Shown here: in pieces, positions 32,855-41,045 of the stretch
Layout: every line of letters begins with the position of its first letter
How positions within the stretch are numbered: the first letter of the stretch is position 1
Assembly: GCA_964539025.1 (NCBI GenBank)
Contig: CAZIFA010000004.1
Location: forward strand, 1-64,000
Length of the DNA: 64,000 nucleotides
DNA from: Micavibrio_A sp964539025
Lineage (GTDB): Bacteria > Pseudomonadota > Alphaproteobacteria > Micavibrionales > Micavibrionaceae
Reading direction: 5' to 3'
Program-made: the position numbers and the translations under genes
Notes under the pieces: generated by a model
What the model was told of the DNA's origin: nothing
What the model saw: the letters and a program-made list of their open reading frames with translations, nothing else
Databases searched by the model: none

Positions 32855-32940
32855 GTCATTCCGAACCCTTTAGGGTGAGGAATCTTTGGTGGAACGGATA
32901 GGGCAAAGATCCCTCGTCGCTGCGCTCGCTCGGGATGACG
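32855..32940. repeat. palindromic intergenic repeat, near-identical to 12167-12252
   Basis: Differs from the 12167 copy at about one base (GGGCAAAG against GGTCAAAG). Confidence 0.85.
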
Positions 32941-33034
32941 GATGGCCAGGTATCGCAATGACGATTTAGAAATCAGAGCCAAATCGTTATTTTCTTTCGC
33001 ATTGCCAAATTCCCTTTTCATATCAATATGTTGC

Positions 33035-33057
33035 GCCGCACAAAAGCGGCTTTTTTG
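33035..33057 (+). terminator. rho-independent terminator after ftsB
   Basis: Stem GCCGC (33035-33039) / GCGGC (33046-33050), loop ACAAAA, followed by TTTTTTG. Separates the ftsB transcript from pdhA. Confidence 0.7.
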
Positions 33058-33138
33058 CTTGGCTGCGTCGGGGAAATGTTGTAATCGAAAGGTGCACTCT
33101 CTTAGAAACGTAGCTTATAGCGACAAGGTAAGATCATC

Positions 33139-34170
33139 GTGAGCGTAAACAAGACCAAGCCAGCCAAGAAACCCAACCTGAAATCCGTATCGAACGTATC
33201 GCCGGAGCCCGGTGCGGAGGAGATGAAAAAGCTCTACCGCGACATGCTGCTCATCCGCCGCTTCGAAGAAAAAGCGGGGCAGTTATACGGCATGGGCCTG
33301 ATCGGTGGTTTCTGCCACCTATATATCGGACAAGAAGCCGTCGTCACCGGCATCAATTCGGTGCAAGAAGAGGGCGATACGGTTATCACGACATATCGCG
33401 ACCATGGTCACATGCTCGCTTGCGGTATGGAAGCAAAAGGGGTTATGGCGGAACTGACGGGGCGCGGCACGGGATATTCGCGCGGCAAGGGCGGATCGAT
33501 GCACATGTTCAGCCAAGAGAAAAATTTCTTCGGCGGTCACGGGATCGTCGGCGCGGCGACTGCGCTCGGCACCGGGCTTGGTTTCTATCACAAATATTCC
33601 GAAGATGGCGGCGTCGCCGTTGCTTACATGGGCGATGGATCGGCAAACCAGGGGCAGGTGGCGGAATGTTATAACATGGCAGCGCTGTGGAAATTGCCCG
33701 TCCTGTTCGTTATCGAGAACAACCAGTACGGCATGGGCACGAGTGTAAAGAGATCGAGCGCCGGACAATTATATGCGCGCGGCGCGGGATACGGCATTCC
33801 GGGCGAGCAGGTGGACGGTATGGATGTGTTCACCGTGCAGGCGGCGGCGCGTCAGGCGATGGATTATGTGCGTTCGGGCAACGGGCCGTACATCATGGAA
33901 GTGATGACATATCGTTTCCGCGGGCATTCGATGTCAGACCCCGCGAAATACCGCACGAAGGAAGAGGTCGACGGGATGAAAGAAAACCGCGACCCTATCG
34001 CCAATATCCGCGTGATGATGCTCGAAGAACATGGCGTGAAGGAAGACGAACTCAAGGAAATCGAAAAAGAGATTAAAGAGATTGTCAATGAAGCCGCCGA
34101 TTTTGCGCAGCAATCGCCCGAATTGCCGCCCGAAGATTTATGGACGGATGTTTTGAAGGAAGTAGTGTGA
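33139..34170 (+). CDS. pdhA: pyruvate dehydrogenase E1 component, alpha subunit
   Basis: Thiamine-diphosphate-dependent decarboxylation of pyruvate, with PdhB. 343 aa with a GTG start (AAGGTAAGA upstream). ThDP-binding motif GDGSANQGQVAECYNMAALWKLPVLFVIENN: GDG near residue 164 and the closing NN about 27 later. Other landmarks: RGKGGSMHMFS, phosphorylation-loop-like YRFRGHSMSDPAKYR. Its stop overlaps the start of a 72-residue gene by one base (TGATG), followed by pdhB. Confidence 0.96.
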   Translation: MSVNKTKPAKKPNLKSVSNVSPEPGAEEMKKLYRDMLLIRRFEEKAGQLYGMGLIGGFCHLYIGQEAVVTGINSVQEEGDTVITTYRDHGHMLACGMEAKGVMAELTGRGTGYSRGKGGSMHMFSQEKNFFGGHGIVGAATALGTGLGFYHKYSEDGGVAVAYMGDGSANQGQVAECYNMAALWKLPVLFVIENNQYGMGTSVKRSSAGQLYARGAGYGIPGEQVDGMDVFTVQAAARQAMDYVRSGNGPYIMEVMTYRFRGHSMSDPAKYRTKEEVDGMKENRDPIANIRVMMLEEHGVKEDELKEIEKEIKEIVNEAADFAQQSPELPPEDLWTDVLKEVV

Positions 34171-34388
34171 TGGATGACGATGAGCTTTTCCACCAATCGA
34201 CCGCGCTCATGTCAAAGATCGGAAAAGTATGTCAGGGAGAAGAAATGCAAGTTGTGATGGCGGCTTTGTTAAGAGTGACAGCTAAGATGACGTCGATTTC
34301 TAAAAATCCTGCCGCAATAAACGAGATAGTTGAAACATTAAAACGTCTGCACCAAGAAGAAGTAGAAGAGATCAGAAATGCCAACTAA
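34170..34388 (+). CDS. small helical protein embedded between pdhA and pdhB
   Basis: 72 aa. The ATG overlaps the pdhA TGA (TGATG), and its stop overlaps the pdhB start by 11 bases, so translation of all three is probably coupled. The sequence is acidic and helical: MDDDELFHQSTALMSKIGKV followed by a two-helix pattern (MAALLRVTAKMTSI, INEIVETLKRLHQEEVEEI). Not recognised; pdhA and pdhB are normally adjacent. A role connected with the E1 complex is possible but unsupported. Confidence 0.6.
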   Translation: MDDDELFHQSTALMSKIGKVCQGEEMQVVMAALLRVTAKMTSISKNPAAINEIVETLKRLHQEEVEEIRNAN

Positions 34389-35817
34389 TATTTTAATGCC
34401 TGCGCTTTCCCCGACGATGACGGAGGGCAATCTCGCCAAGTGGCACAAACGCGAGGGCGACGTCGTCAAAGCGGGCGAGGTGATTGCCGAGATCGAGACC
34501 GACAAGGCGACGATGGAAGTTGAAGCTGTGGATGAAGGCATTCTTGGCAAAATTCTTGTCGCGGCGGGATCGCAAAATGTGGCCGTGAACACGCCGATAG
34601 CAACCTTGCTCGGCGAGGGTGAGAAGAATGACAATAGCGCGGCGGGGCCTGTTCCTGTGATTGATATTCCGTGTGTGCCGCAATCTTCCCCCTCACCCCA
34701 ACACCCTCCCCAAAGGAGCGAGGGAGCCTTTGCGGCGCAAGTCGCGGGGAAGGACATCAAAAACCGCGATATTTTATATGCGCAAGGGCATGTGTTCGAA
34801 CCGCCTGTGTTCGATGAAGCAAAATTCATGGAGAGCACGAAAATGCAGACCGTGCGCGAAGCGCTGCGCGATGCTATGGCCGAGGAAATGCGTGCCGATG
34901 AAAATATCTACATCATGGGTGAGGAAGTCGCCGAGTATAACGGCGCATATAAGGTCACTCAAGGATTGCTCGACGAGTTCGGCGCAAAACGCGTGATCGA
35001 CACGCCGATCACCGAGCATGGTTTTGCTGGTATCGCGGTGGGTTCCGCGTTCAAGGGATTGAAGCCTATTGTCGAATTCATGACGATGAACTTCGCGATG
35101 CAGGCCATCGACCACATCATCAATTCCGCCGCCAAGACATTATATATGGCGGGCGGGCAACTCGGTTGCCCCATCGTGTTCCGCGGACCGAACGGCGCGG
35201 CAAGCCGCGTGGGCGCGCAGCACTCGCAATGTTATGCATCGTGGTATGCGCACGTGCCGGGATTGAAAGTGGTTTCGCCGTGGTCGGCATCGGACGCCAA
35301 GGGTTTGATGAAGGCCGCGCTGCGCGATCCGAACCCGGTCATCATCCTCGAAAATGAGATCATGTACGGCCAGAGTTTCGAAGTGCCGACCGATCCGGAC
35401 TATGTGATTCCGATTGGCCGCGCGAAGATTGAACGCGAGGGCAAGGATGTCACCATCGTCGCGTTCTCCATCATGGTTGGAAAAGCGATGAAGGCCGCCG
35501 AGAAACTGGCCGAAGAAGGCATTGATGCGGAAGTTATCAACCTTCGCACGATCCGTCCGCTCGACCGTTATACGATTTTAGAAAGCGTGAAGAAAACCAA
35601 CCGCGTTGTGGTGGCCGAAGAAGGTTGGCCGTTCGCGGGGATCGGGGCGGAAATCGCCGCGTTGATCGGTGAGCATGCGTTCGATTATCTGGACGCGCCG
35701 CTTAAGCGGGTGTGCGCGGCGGATGTGCCGTTGCCGTATGCGGCGAATTTAGAGGCCTTGGCGCTGCCGCAAGCGGAACATATCGTCGCGGCAGCGAAGG
35801 AAGTTTGTTACAGGTAA
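34378..35817 (+). CDS. pdhB: pyruvate dehydrogenase E1 beta subunit with N-terminal lipoyl domain
   Basis: 479 aa. Residues 1-80 form a lipoyl domain (LMPALSPTMTEGNLAKWHKR; lipoylated Lys in IETDKATMEVEA), the usual alphaproteobacterial fusion. A linker (about 95-140) contains an in-frame repeat-derived stretch (SPSPQHPPQRSEG). The E1 beta domain starts near 153 (MQTVREALRDAMAEEM), with MGEEVAEYNGAYKVTQGL, DTPITEHGFAGIAVGSA and the C-terminal transketolase domain (INLRTIRPLD). Catalyses reductive acetylation of E2 lipoyl groups together with PdhA. Confidence 0.96.
   Translation: MPTNILMPALSPTMTEGNLAKWHKREGDVVKAGEVIAEIETDKATMEVEAVDEGILGKILVAAGSQNVAVNTPIATLLGEGEKNDNSAAGPVPVIDIPCVPQSSPSPQHPPQRSEGAFAAQVAGKDIKNRDILYAQGHVFEPPVFDEAKFMESTKMQTVREALRDAMAEEMRADENIYIMGEEVAEYNGAYKVTQGLLDEFGAKRVIDTPITEHGFAGIAVGSAFKGLKPIVEFMTMNFAMQAIDHIINSAAKTLYMAGGQLGCPIVFRGPNGAASRVGAQHSQCYASWYAHVPGLKVVSPWSASDAKGLMKAALRDPNPVIILENEIMYGQSFEVPTDPDYVIPIGRAKIEREGKDVTIVAFSIMVGKAMKAAEKLAEEGIDAEVINLRTIRPLDRYTILESVKKTNRVVVAEEGWPFAGIGAEIAALIGEHAFDYLDAPLKRVCAADVPLPYAANLEALALPQAEHIVAAAKEVCYR
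34684..34733. repeat. GC-rich palindrome fragment in the pdhB linker
   Basis: TCTTCCCCCTCACCCC followed by CCCTCCCCAAAGGAGCGAGGG: a decayed copy of the CCCTCACCC palindrome family, in frame between the lipoyl and E1 domains. Confidence 0.6.
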
Positions 35818-35841
35818 GATGCTTATGAAGAAAAAAAATTC

Positions 35842-36246
35842 TTACTGCCATCCAAGCGCTAATTTGGCTCTCTTGCTAACCAGATCCAAGAAGGCTACGC
35901 GTGCGGGATCTGTAATTTGTACAGGCTCACCTCTGAAGGCATTTTTAATTTCACCATCAGTAAGACCTAATTGTATAAGTTCGGGTCTGGTGGTAGCGCG
36001 CCTACGTAGGCTTTCCGCTATAATCGGGTGCAAATGCCCACGCATTGCTTGGGTAGGTTTTGTTTCATTGAAGTGCGCAACAAGCCCAAGAAGTACTCTT
36101 GCATCGTCAACGGTGAGAGGGGATTTGGCGATTTCAGAAGCTTCTTTTGCGCCGTCGGTTGCGGGAACGGATCGGAAAAAAGATTCGGCGAGTTGCGAAG
36201 AGCCTCCGGTGTCATCGCCTGTGCGAGAAGAAATTACATCACTCAT
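35842..36246 (-). CDS. hypothetical protein
   Basis: 134 aa, GAAGGT 8 bases before the ATG. Polar, Ser-rich N-terminus, then helical segments (LTVDDARVLLGLVAHFNETK; PIIAESLRRRATTRPELIQL). No domain recognised. On the opposite strand between pdhB and pdhC, genes that are normally contiguous; its stop faces the pdhB stop with 24 bases between. Confidence 0.62.
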   Translation of the reverse strand: MSDVISSRTGDDTGGSSQLAESFFRSVPATDGAKEASEIAKSPLTVDDARVLLGLVAHFNETKPTQAMRGHLHPIIAESLRRRATTRPELIQLGLTDGEIKNAFRGEPVQITDPARVAFLDLVSKRAKLALGWQ

Positions 36247-36313
36247 GGTACATACCTTCTTAAATTACCTAGTTTTATTGATGGGTTTCAATAAAACAAA
36301 AAATTTGCCGCTT

Positions 36314-36333
36314 AGCATCAACAAATTGATGCT
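36314..36333. promoter_or_regulatory. perfect palindrome, candidate operator
   Basis: AGCATCAA-CAAA-TTGATGCT, 8-bp arms, in the AT-rich gap upstream of the gene starting at 36246 and its TTGAAA promoter. No long T tract follows, so an operator is more likely than a terminator. Confidence 0.3.
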
Positions 36334-36487
36334 TTGCCCAAATTTATAACAATATTTCGTGTTTTGGCATAATAGTTGAGATTTTTAAAAGTTACAGAGA
36401 AGAAACGAGTATTTAAAACGATGACGGCAGAAACAGGCAGGATATTAACCGGGTATATTCCTCTCATAGAAATGGGGAATTCAGAGC

Positions 36488-36958
36488 CTATGCATATGCG
36501 TGATGACGCCCGGTGCTTGCCCTGCGCGGTCCATTCGGAAGAGTTGTCGATGCTCTATCCGTATCGCCTTGCGCATGCCGCCAAGGCCGTGTGCTGCCGG
36601 TGGGGGGAGTGTTAATGTCGCCGAGAAAATCCAGAATTTTGCGGCAAACTACAGGGTTTGGCAGCGGCCATTTATCCGGTGCCTTATCAAGTTTGTCGGG
36701 AAGGCGGTCAGAGAAAAGTTCGCGCAATTTTTGCCTGGATGTATATCCACGGGTAACTGCGTATTCGCACAAGGCGCGGAAAATATCTTCATCGAATTTA
36801 CGCGTAAGCCGTTTGCAGTATGGTTTAAATGAATCGGCATCGATAACAGAAGCGGCGTTGGCGGCGGATTGTGCGGGGTTCTTTTTGGGGCTTTCAGAGG
36901 GTTCAATTTGGGAGTCAGCGCGTCTCCAACCATCTTCTAACAAACTATCAAGTGACAA
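36488..36958 (-). CDS. hypothetical protein, TTG start
   Basis: 156 aa if started at TTG 36958, which has AGGAG 8 bases upstream; a GTG at 36967 is only one base from that site. Begins MSLDSLLEDGWRRADSQIEP. Middle region FDEDIFRALCEYAVTRGYTS is helical; the last 40 residues are Pro/Arg/Thr-rich and may be disordered. A 64-codon frame on the other strand (36421-36615) overlaps this tail, so the true end is uncertain. Promoter TTGACT-17-TATTTC upstream. Not recognised. Confidence 0.55.
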   Translation of the reverse strand: MSLDSLLEDGWRRADSQIEPSESPKKNPAQSAANAASVIDADSFKPYCKRLTRKFDEDIFRALCEYAVTRGYTSRQKLRELFSDRLPDKLDKAPDKWPLPNPVVCRKILDFLGDINTPPTGSTRPWRHAQGDTDRASTTLPNGPRRASTGRHHAYA

Positions 36959-36984
36959 AGTAAACACTCCTTATTTTCATATCC

Positions 36985-37013
36985 GAAATAAAGGGTTGAA
37001 GAATGCAAGTCAA
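36985..37013 (-). promoter_or_regulatory. promoter of the gene at 36958
   Basis: Minus strand TTGACT (37013-37008), 17-base spacer, TATTTC (36990-36985). Confidence 0.55.
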
Positions 37014-37049
37014 TATAAACATATAGTAATGTAAAAAACGGAACCGATC

Positions 37050-38330
37050 ATGACCATAAAAGTATTAATGCCAGCATTATCCCCAACGATGACGGAAGGG
37101 AACCTGGCCAAATGGCACAAAAAAGAAGGCGACGCGGTGAAAGCCGGGGAAGTCATTGCCGAGATCGAAACCGACAAGGCGACGATGGAAGTCGAAGCCG
37201 TGGATGAGGGCGTGATCGGCAAAATCCTCGTGCCCGCAGGCACGCAGGCCGTGAAGGTGAATGAAGTCATCGCCATTCTGTTAGAAGAGGGCGAGAACGA
37301 CAATGCGTTGAAGGATGCTGGGAAGGCTGCGCCTGTGGCCACACCCTCACCTAAATCCTCTCCCAAGGGAGAGGACTTGAAGGCGAATGCTCCCTCTCCC
37401 TCGGGAGAGGGTCGGGGTGAGGGGGCTGTGCCCGCACCGAAGGGAAACAGAGTATTCGCAACACCGCTTGCAAAACGTCTGGCGCGGGACGCGGGTGTTG
37501 ATTTATCGAACATCAAAGGCACGGGGCCGAACGGGCGTATCGTGAAGGCAGATATTCAGGGCGGCGGATACAAAGCCGCGCCGAGTGCCGCTGTATCAGC
37601 GCCTGCTGCGTTGTCTGCTGATGAGAAAATTAATCAGTTCGGTATGATTTATACGGAAGTTCCGAACAACAACATTAAAAAAATTACAGCCAAGCGTTTG
37701 CTGGAATCCAAAACCACAGTGCCGCATTTCTATCTGACCATTGATTGTCGGATCGACGAGTTGCTTGCTACACGCAAGGCGCTGAATGATGCTGGCAAAG
37801 ATAAGTTGAAACTGTCCGTGAATGATTTTGTCGTCAAGGCTTGCGCTATGGCGCTCAAGGCCTATCCGGCGGCGAATGTATCTTGGACGGAGGCCGCAAC
37901 GCTGCAATTCAAGCATGCGGATATTTCGATTGCGGTGGCTACGCCCAATGGCTTGATGACGCCGATTGTTAAAAAGGCCGAAGAAAAGGGTCTAGCCGCG
38001 ATCTCAGCGGAGGTGAAAGACCTTGCAGGGCGTGCGCGCGATGGAAAGCTCAAGCCCGAAGAGTTTCAGGGCGGAACGTTCACCGTTTCCAATCTCGGCA
38101 TGTTCGGGATTACAAATTTCCAAGCGATCATCAACCCGCCGCAAAGTTGCATCCTCGCGGTTGGCGCGGGGCAGGAGCGGCCCTATGTTGATAATGGTGT
38201 CGTGAAGATTGGCAATTTCATGACCTGCACATTATCGACCGATCACCGCACGGTGGACGGCGCGATTGGCGCTGAATTCTTACAGTATGTGAAGCGTTAT
38301 ATCGAAACGCCTGCAGCAATGTTGTTGTAA
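37050..38330 (+). CDS. pdhC: pyruvate dehydrogenase E2, dihydrolipoyl acetyltransferase
   Basis: Core of the PDH complex; transfers acetyl to CoA. 426 aa: one lipoyl domain (1-80, Lys in IETDKATMEVEA), a linker containing two in-frame palindromes (about residues 99-125), a peripheral subunit-binding domain (about 133-168, FATPLAKRLARDAGVDL, GTGPNGRIVKADI) and the catalytic domain (about 195-426) with NDFVVKACAMALKAYP and active-site DHRTVDGA. The lipoyl domain is nearly identical to that of PdhB, as if by duplication. Confidence 0.97.
   Translation: MTIKVLMPALSPTMTEGNLAKWHKKEGDAVKAGEVIAEIETDKATMEVEAVDEGVIGKILVPAGTQAVKVNEVIAILLEEGENDNALKDAGKAAPVATPSPKSSPKGEDLKANAPSPSGEGRGEGAVPAPKGNRVFATPLAKRLARDAGVDLSNIKGTGPNGRIVKADIQGGGYKAAPSAAVSAPAALSADEKINQFGMIYTEVPNNNIKKITAKRLLESKTTVPHFYLTIDCRIDELLATRKALNDAGKDKLKLSVNDFVVKACAMALKAYPAANVSWTEAATLQFKHADISIAVATPNGLMTPIVKKAEEKGLAAISAEVKDLAGRARDGKLKPEEFQGGTFTVSNLGMFGITNFQAIINPPQSCILAVGAGQERPYVDNGVVKIGNFMTCTLSTDHRTVDGAIGAEFLQYVKRYIETPAAMLL
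37344..37425. repeat. paired GC-rich palindromes in the pdhC linker
   Basis: CCTCTCCCAAGGGAGAGG and CCCTCTCCCTCGGGAGAGGG with flanking CCTCACC/GGTGAGGGGG, in frame. The same unit pair as at 13272-13375, in the opposite arrangement. Confidence 0.8.
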
Positions 38331-38341
38331 TATAGGAGAGT

Positions 38342-38590
38342 ATGATGAGTGAACCGACAGAACGACAAAAAGAATTTATAAGGAACGCAGAAGCACTGGC
38401 GCTAGCAAAGTACGGAGACCCGGAAGATGTAGAGGGATTTATGGATCATCCCCATATTGCTTCCTTGGGTCCATTGTCACCAAGAGACATGATCATGCAA
38501 TCGGATGAGGGTGCGCTCGAAGTGTTGGATTATCTCATGCGTACGAAAGGTAGTTGGTCTTGGAATGCTGCGCCGACTTTGGCTCGGTAG
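38342..38590 (+). CDS. small protein with DUF2384 (MbcA/ParS/Xre antitoxin)-like C-terminus
   Basis: 82 aa, GGAGAG before tandem ATGs (38342 or 38345). Residues about 34-68 (FMDHPHIASLGPLSPRDMIM, then DEGALEVLDYLM) follow the pattern of the antitoxin toxin-binding domain: W/F-x-x-P-HP-x-LGG-x-TP-x-x-ML-x(3)-EG-x-x-V-x-x-L. The GG is replaced by GP and no RES-type toxin gene is next to it; the neighbour is an alpha/beta hydrolase. Resemblance is by eye only. Confidence 0.55.
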   Translation: MMSEPTERQKEFIRNAEALALAKYGDPEDVEGFMDHPHIASLGPLSPRDMIMQSDEGALEVLDYLMRTKGSWSWNAAPTLAR

Positions 38591-38613
38591 GTTTGAGGAT
38601 ATTAGAAGCAAGT

Positions 38614-39444
38614 ATGAAAGTCACATGGCATAAATTCGAAGGCGTGGAAGCGCAAGTGTTTGAACCCGATGCGGGAACGAACGCCGCCGTATTGTTCTGC
38701 CCCGGATTTCCCGGCATGGGCGGTACGATATTCGAGCAACGTCACGCTGCCTCGCTCGTAGCCGAAGGTTTTGCAGTTTATGTGATCAAGCACAAGGGCA
38801 CAAAATTATCGGATCCGACCGGCCCGATAATGGTGAATAACGGCGCGCGCTTAATGGAAGGTCGCAGAGCAGGTGAAGGGCATATAGGCGGGGGGCCCGC
38901 GACGATCACCGAGTGGCTCGAAGAACCGCTCGCCGTTTTAAACGCGTTGCATCATGCGTATGAATCCATTCATGTGATTGGCAATTCTTTTGGCGCGTTG
39001 TCTTCCCTCTGGTCGCTGACTTATGAAGACGCGCCGATTGCCAAGGTGAAAACGCTGCTGCTTTATGCTGGCGCGCAGGGCGTGGATGATGGCGGCGAAG
39101 ATTCTATCATGCGCCTATGGCAGCCGGGATTCCTGATGATGCCACGCATCACCGAAAAAGTTTCGCTCAACGATCCGTTCGATGTCGTGGCGACGTTAAA
39201 AAACCTGTACGCGGCGTTGCCGGATCGTACACGCGCTTTGCCCGCACATATCGTATTGAAATATCTGGTGGTGGAGAGGGATGAATTGCTCCGCCTGTCG
39301 GATACGGAAAAATTCAGGGCGGCCATCGGCGGGCGCGGAGATATTGTGATCGACACGGTGGATCATGCATGGCCGGAACACGGATTTCTGGCGCATGACA
39401 CGCCTAATTACAAAACAGAAGATTTATTGCAGTTGATAAAATAA
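38614..39444 (+). CDS. alpha/beta hydrolase fold protein
   Basis: 276 aa from ATG 38614. VLFCPGFPGMGG near residue 28 is the oxyanion-hole strand; IHVIGNSFGALSSLWSL near 118-134 is the nucleophile elbow with Ser in GNSFG; the terminal DHAWPEHGFL holds a likely catalytic His (and Asp in VIDTVDHAWPEH). Substrate unknown. In many Alphaproteobacteria a hydrolase lies near the pdh-lpd genes, but a link to that pathway is not shown. No signal peptide, cytoplasmic. Confidence 0.78.
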   Translation: MKVTWHKFEGVEAQVFEPDAGTNAAVLFCPGFPGMGGTIFEQRHAASLVAEGFAVYVIKHKGTKLSDPTGPIMVNNGARLMEGRRAGEGHIGGGPATITEWLEEPLAVLNALHHAYESIHVIGNSFGALSSLWSLTYEDAPIAKVKTLLLYAGAQGVDDGGEDSIMRLWQPGFLMMPRITEKVSLNDPFDVVATLKNLYAALPDRTRALPAHIVLKYLVVERDELLRLSDTEKFRAAIGGRGDIVIDTVDHAWPEHGFLAHDTPNYKTEDLLQLIK

Positions 39445-39445
39445 T

Positions 39446-39508
39446 GTCATTCTGAGCGAAGCGAAGAATCTCGAGATCCTTCGGTCGCTTCGCTCTCTCA
39501 GGATGACA
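39446..39508. repeat. palindromic intergenic repeat (GTCATTCTGAGC type)
   Basis: GTCATTCTGAGCGAAGCGAAG ends one arm; CGCTCTCTCAGGATGAC the other. Same type as the repeat inside ispDF (45933-46006) and at 50152-50233. Confidence 0.8.
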
Positions 39509-39525
39509 ACAAAGAGGAAAACAGG

Positions 39526-40929
39526 ATGAGCGACAAAAGTTTCGATGTGGTGGTGATTGGCGGCGGGCCGGGCGGATATGTCGCGGCGATCCGCGCGGCG
39601 CAGCTCGGCATGAAAACCGCCGTGGTGGAAGCAAACCATCTGGGCGGTATCTGTTTGAATTGGGGTTGTATACCGACCAAAGCGCTGTTGCGTTCATCCG
39701 AAGTGTTTCATTTGATCAAGCATGCCGAGAGTTTTGGCATTTCAGTTAAAGATGTGTCGTTTGATTTGAAAAAAATCGTTGAACGTTCGCGCGGCGTGGC
39801 GAAGCAATTGTCGGGCGGGATCGGCCATTTGCTCAAGAAGAATAAGGTTACTGTGTTCGATGCTTACGGCAAGCTGATGGGTAAGGGAAAGGTCGAATTG
39901 TCCAAGGATGGTAAGAAGATCGCTGAGCTTTCCGCCAAGCATATTATTATCGCGACGGGTGCGCGGGCGCGGGTGTTGCCGGGGCTGGAACCGGACGGAA
40001 AATTGATCTGGACGTATCGCGAGGCGATGGTGCCGGATGTTATGCCGAAATCGTTGGTTGTTGTTGGCTCAGGCGCCATTGGGATCGAGTTTGCATCGTT
40101 CTATCGTACGCTAGGCGCGGAAGTAACCGTAATCGAGATGCTGGACCGCGTGATGCCGGTGGAAGACGAAGAAATTTCTGCCATGGCACGCAAGGCGTTT
40201 GAAAAGCAGGGCATGAAAATTCTGACCGGTGCTGTGACCAAGAAGTTGGAAAAAGGCACGAACAATGTCACCGTGCATGTCGAGGTTGGCGGCAAGGTGG
40301 AAAAAATTACGGTTGATCGCGTTATAATGGCGGTCGGTATTTCGGCGAATACCGAAAATATCGGCCTTGAAAATGTGCCGGGTGTGAAAACGGATCGCGG
40401 GCATATCGTGGTCGATGGATATTTGAAGACGGGCGAAGCGGGCGTGTATGCGATCGGCGATTGCGTCGGCGGGCCGTGGCTCGCGCACAAGGCATCGCAT
40501 GAAGGTGTGATTTGTATCGAAAAGATCGCGGGCCAGAAAGACGTGCATCCGATGGATAAGACCAATATTCCGGGATGCACCTATTGCCATCCGCAAGTGG
40601 CTAGCGTGGGCCTGACGGAAAAAGTGTGCAAGGAAAAAGGTCTGAATATCAAAGTCGGGAAGTTTCCGTTTATCGGGAATGGTAAAGCGATTGCGCTCGG
40701 CGAGCCGGACGGCATGGTCAAGACGATTTTCGATGCCAAGACGGGCGAATTGCTTGGCGCGCATATGATCGGCGCGGAAGTGACGGAAATGATTCAAGGC
40801 TATGTGGTTGGTAAGACGGCGGAGCTTACAGAAGCCGAATTCATGCACACCGTGTTCCCGCATCCGACGCTCTCGGAAATGATGCATGAGAGTGTTTTAA
40901 GCGCGTATAACAAGGCGATACATTTTTAG
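39526..40929 (+). CDS. lpd: dihydrolipoyl dehydrogenase (E3)
   Basis: Reoxidises dihydrolipoyl groups with FAD and NAD. 467 aa, normal length. FAD motif VIGGGPGGYVAAIRAAQLG at 11-29, redox-active disulfide in GGICLNWGCIPTKALLRS (Cys-x4-Cys), NAD motif VVGSGAIGIEFASFYRTLG near 177-195, second FAD segment VYAIGDCVGGPWLAHKASHEG, and the catalytic His/Glu in FPHPTLSEMMHESV near the C-terminus. Serves PDH encoded just upstream. A run of repeats follows. Confidence 0.97.
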   Translation: MSDKSFDVVVIGGGPGGYVAAIRAAQLGMKTAVVEANHLGGICLNWGCIPTKALLRSSEVFHLIKHAESFGISVKDVSFDLKKIVERSRGVAKQLSGGIGHLLKKNKVTVFDAYGKLMGKGKVELSKDGKKIAELSAKHIIIATGARARVLPGLEPDGKLIWTYREAMVPDVMPKSLVVVGSGAIGIEFASFYRTLGAEVTVIEMLDRVMPVEDEEISAMARKAFEKQGMKILTGAVTKKLEKGTNNVTVHVEVGGKVEKITVDRVIMAVGISANTENIGLENVPGVKTDRGHIVVDGYLKTGEAGVYAIGDCVGGPWLAHKASHEGVICIEKIAGQKDVHPMDKTNIPGCTYCHPQVASVGLTEKVCKEKGLNIKVGKFPFIGNGKAIALGEPDGMVKTIFDAKTGELLGAHMIGAEVTEMIQGYVVGKTAELTEAEFMHTVFPHPTLSEMMHESVLSAYNKAIHF

Positions 40930-40930
40930 G

Positions 40931-41040
40931 ATAAACACGGAGGAACGGAGTTTCGGAGTTTTTTTTAAGTGTCATTCCCCGCGAAGGCGGGGAATCCAGA
41001 AAAAGGTTTTTAACACGAAGCCACGAAGGCACGAAGTATC
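40931..41040. repeat. half inverted-arm elements and a palindrome after lpd
   Basis: 40931-40960 has GATAAACACGGAGGAACGG period-9 units, 40970-41001 is a GTCATTCCCCGCG palindrome, and 41006-41040 has CACGAAG units like the left arm at 1935. No inverted partner arms are visible, so these look like decayed or rearranged copies. Confidence 0.65.
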
Positions 41041-41045
41041 AAAGA

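Noticed and set aside
36421..36615. 64-codon plus-strand frame (MTAETGRILTGYIPLIEMG...)
   Set aside because: No ribosome binding site, and it overlaps the longer minus-strand gene at 36488-36958; it remains possible that the minus-strand gene ends earlier.
38342..39444. Canonical Xre/MbcA-RES toxin-antitoxin pair
   Set aside because: The following gene is an alpha/beta hydrolase with GNSFG, not a RES-domain toxin.
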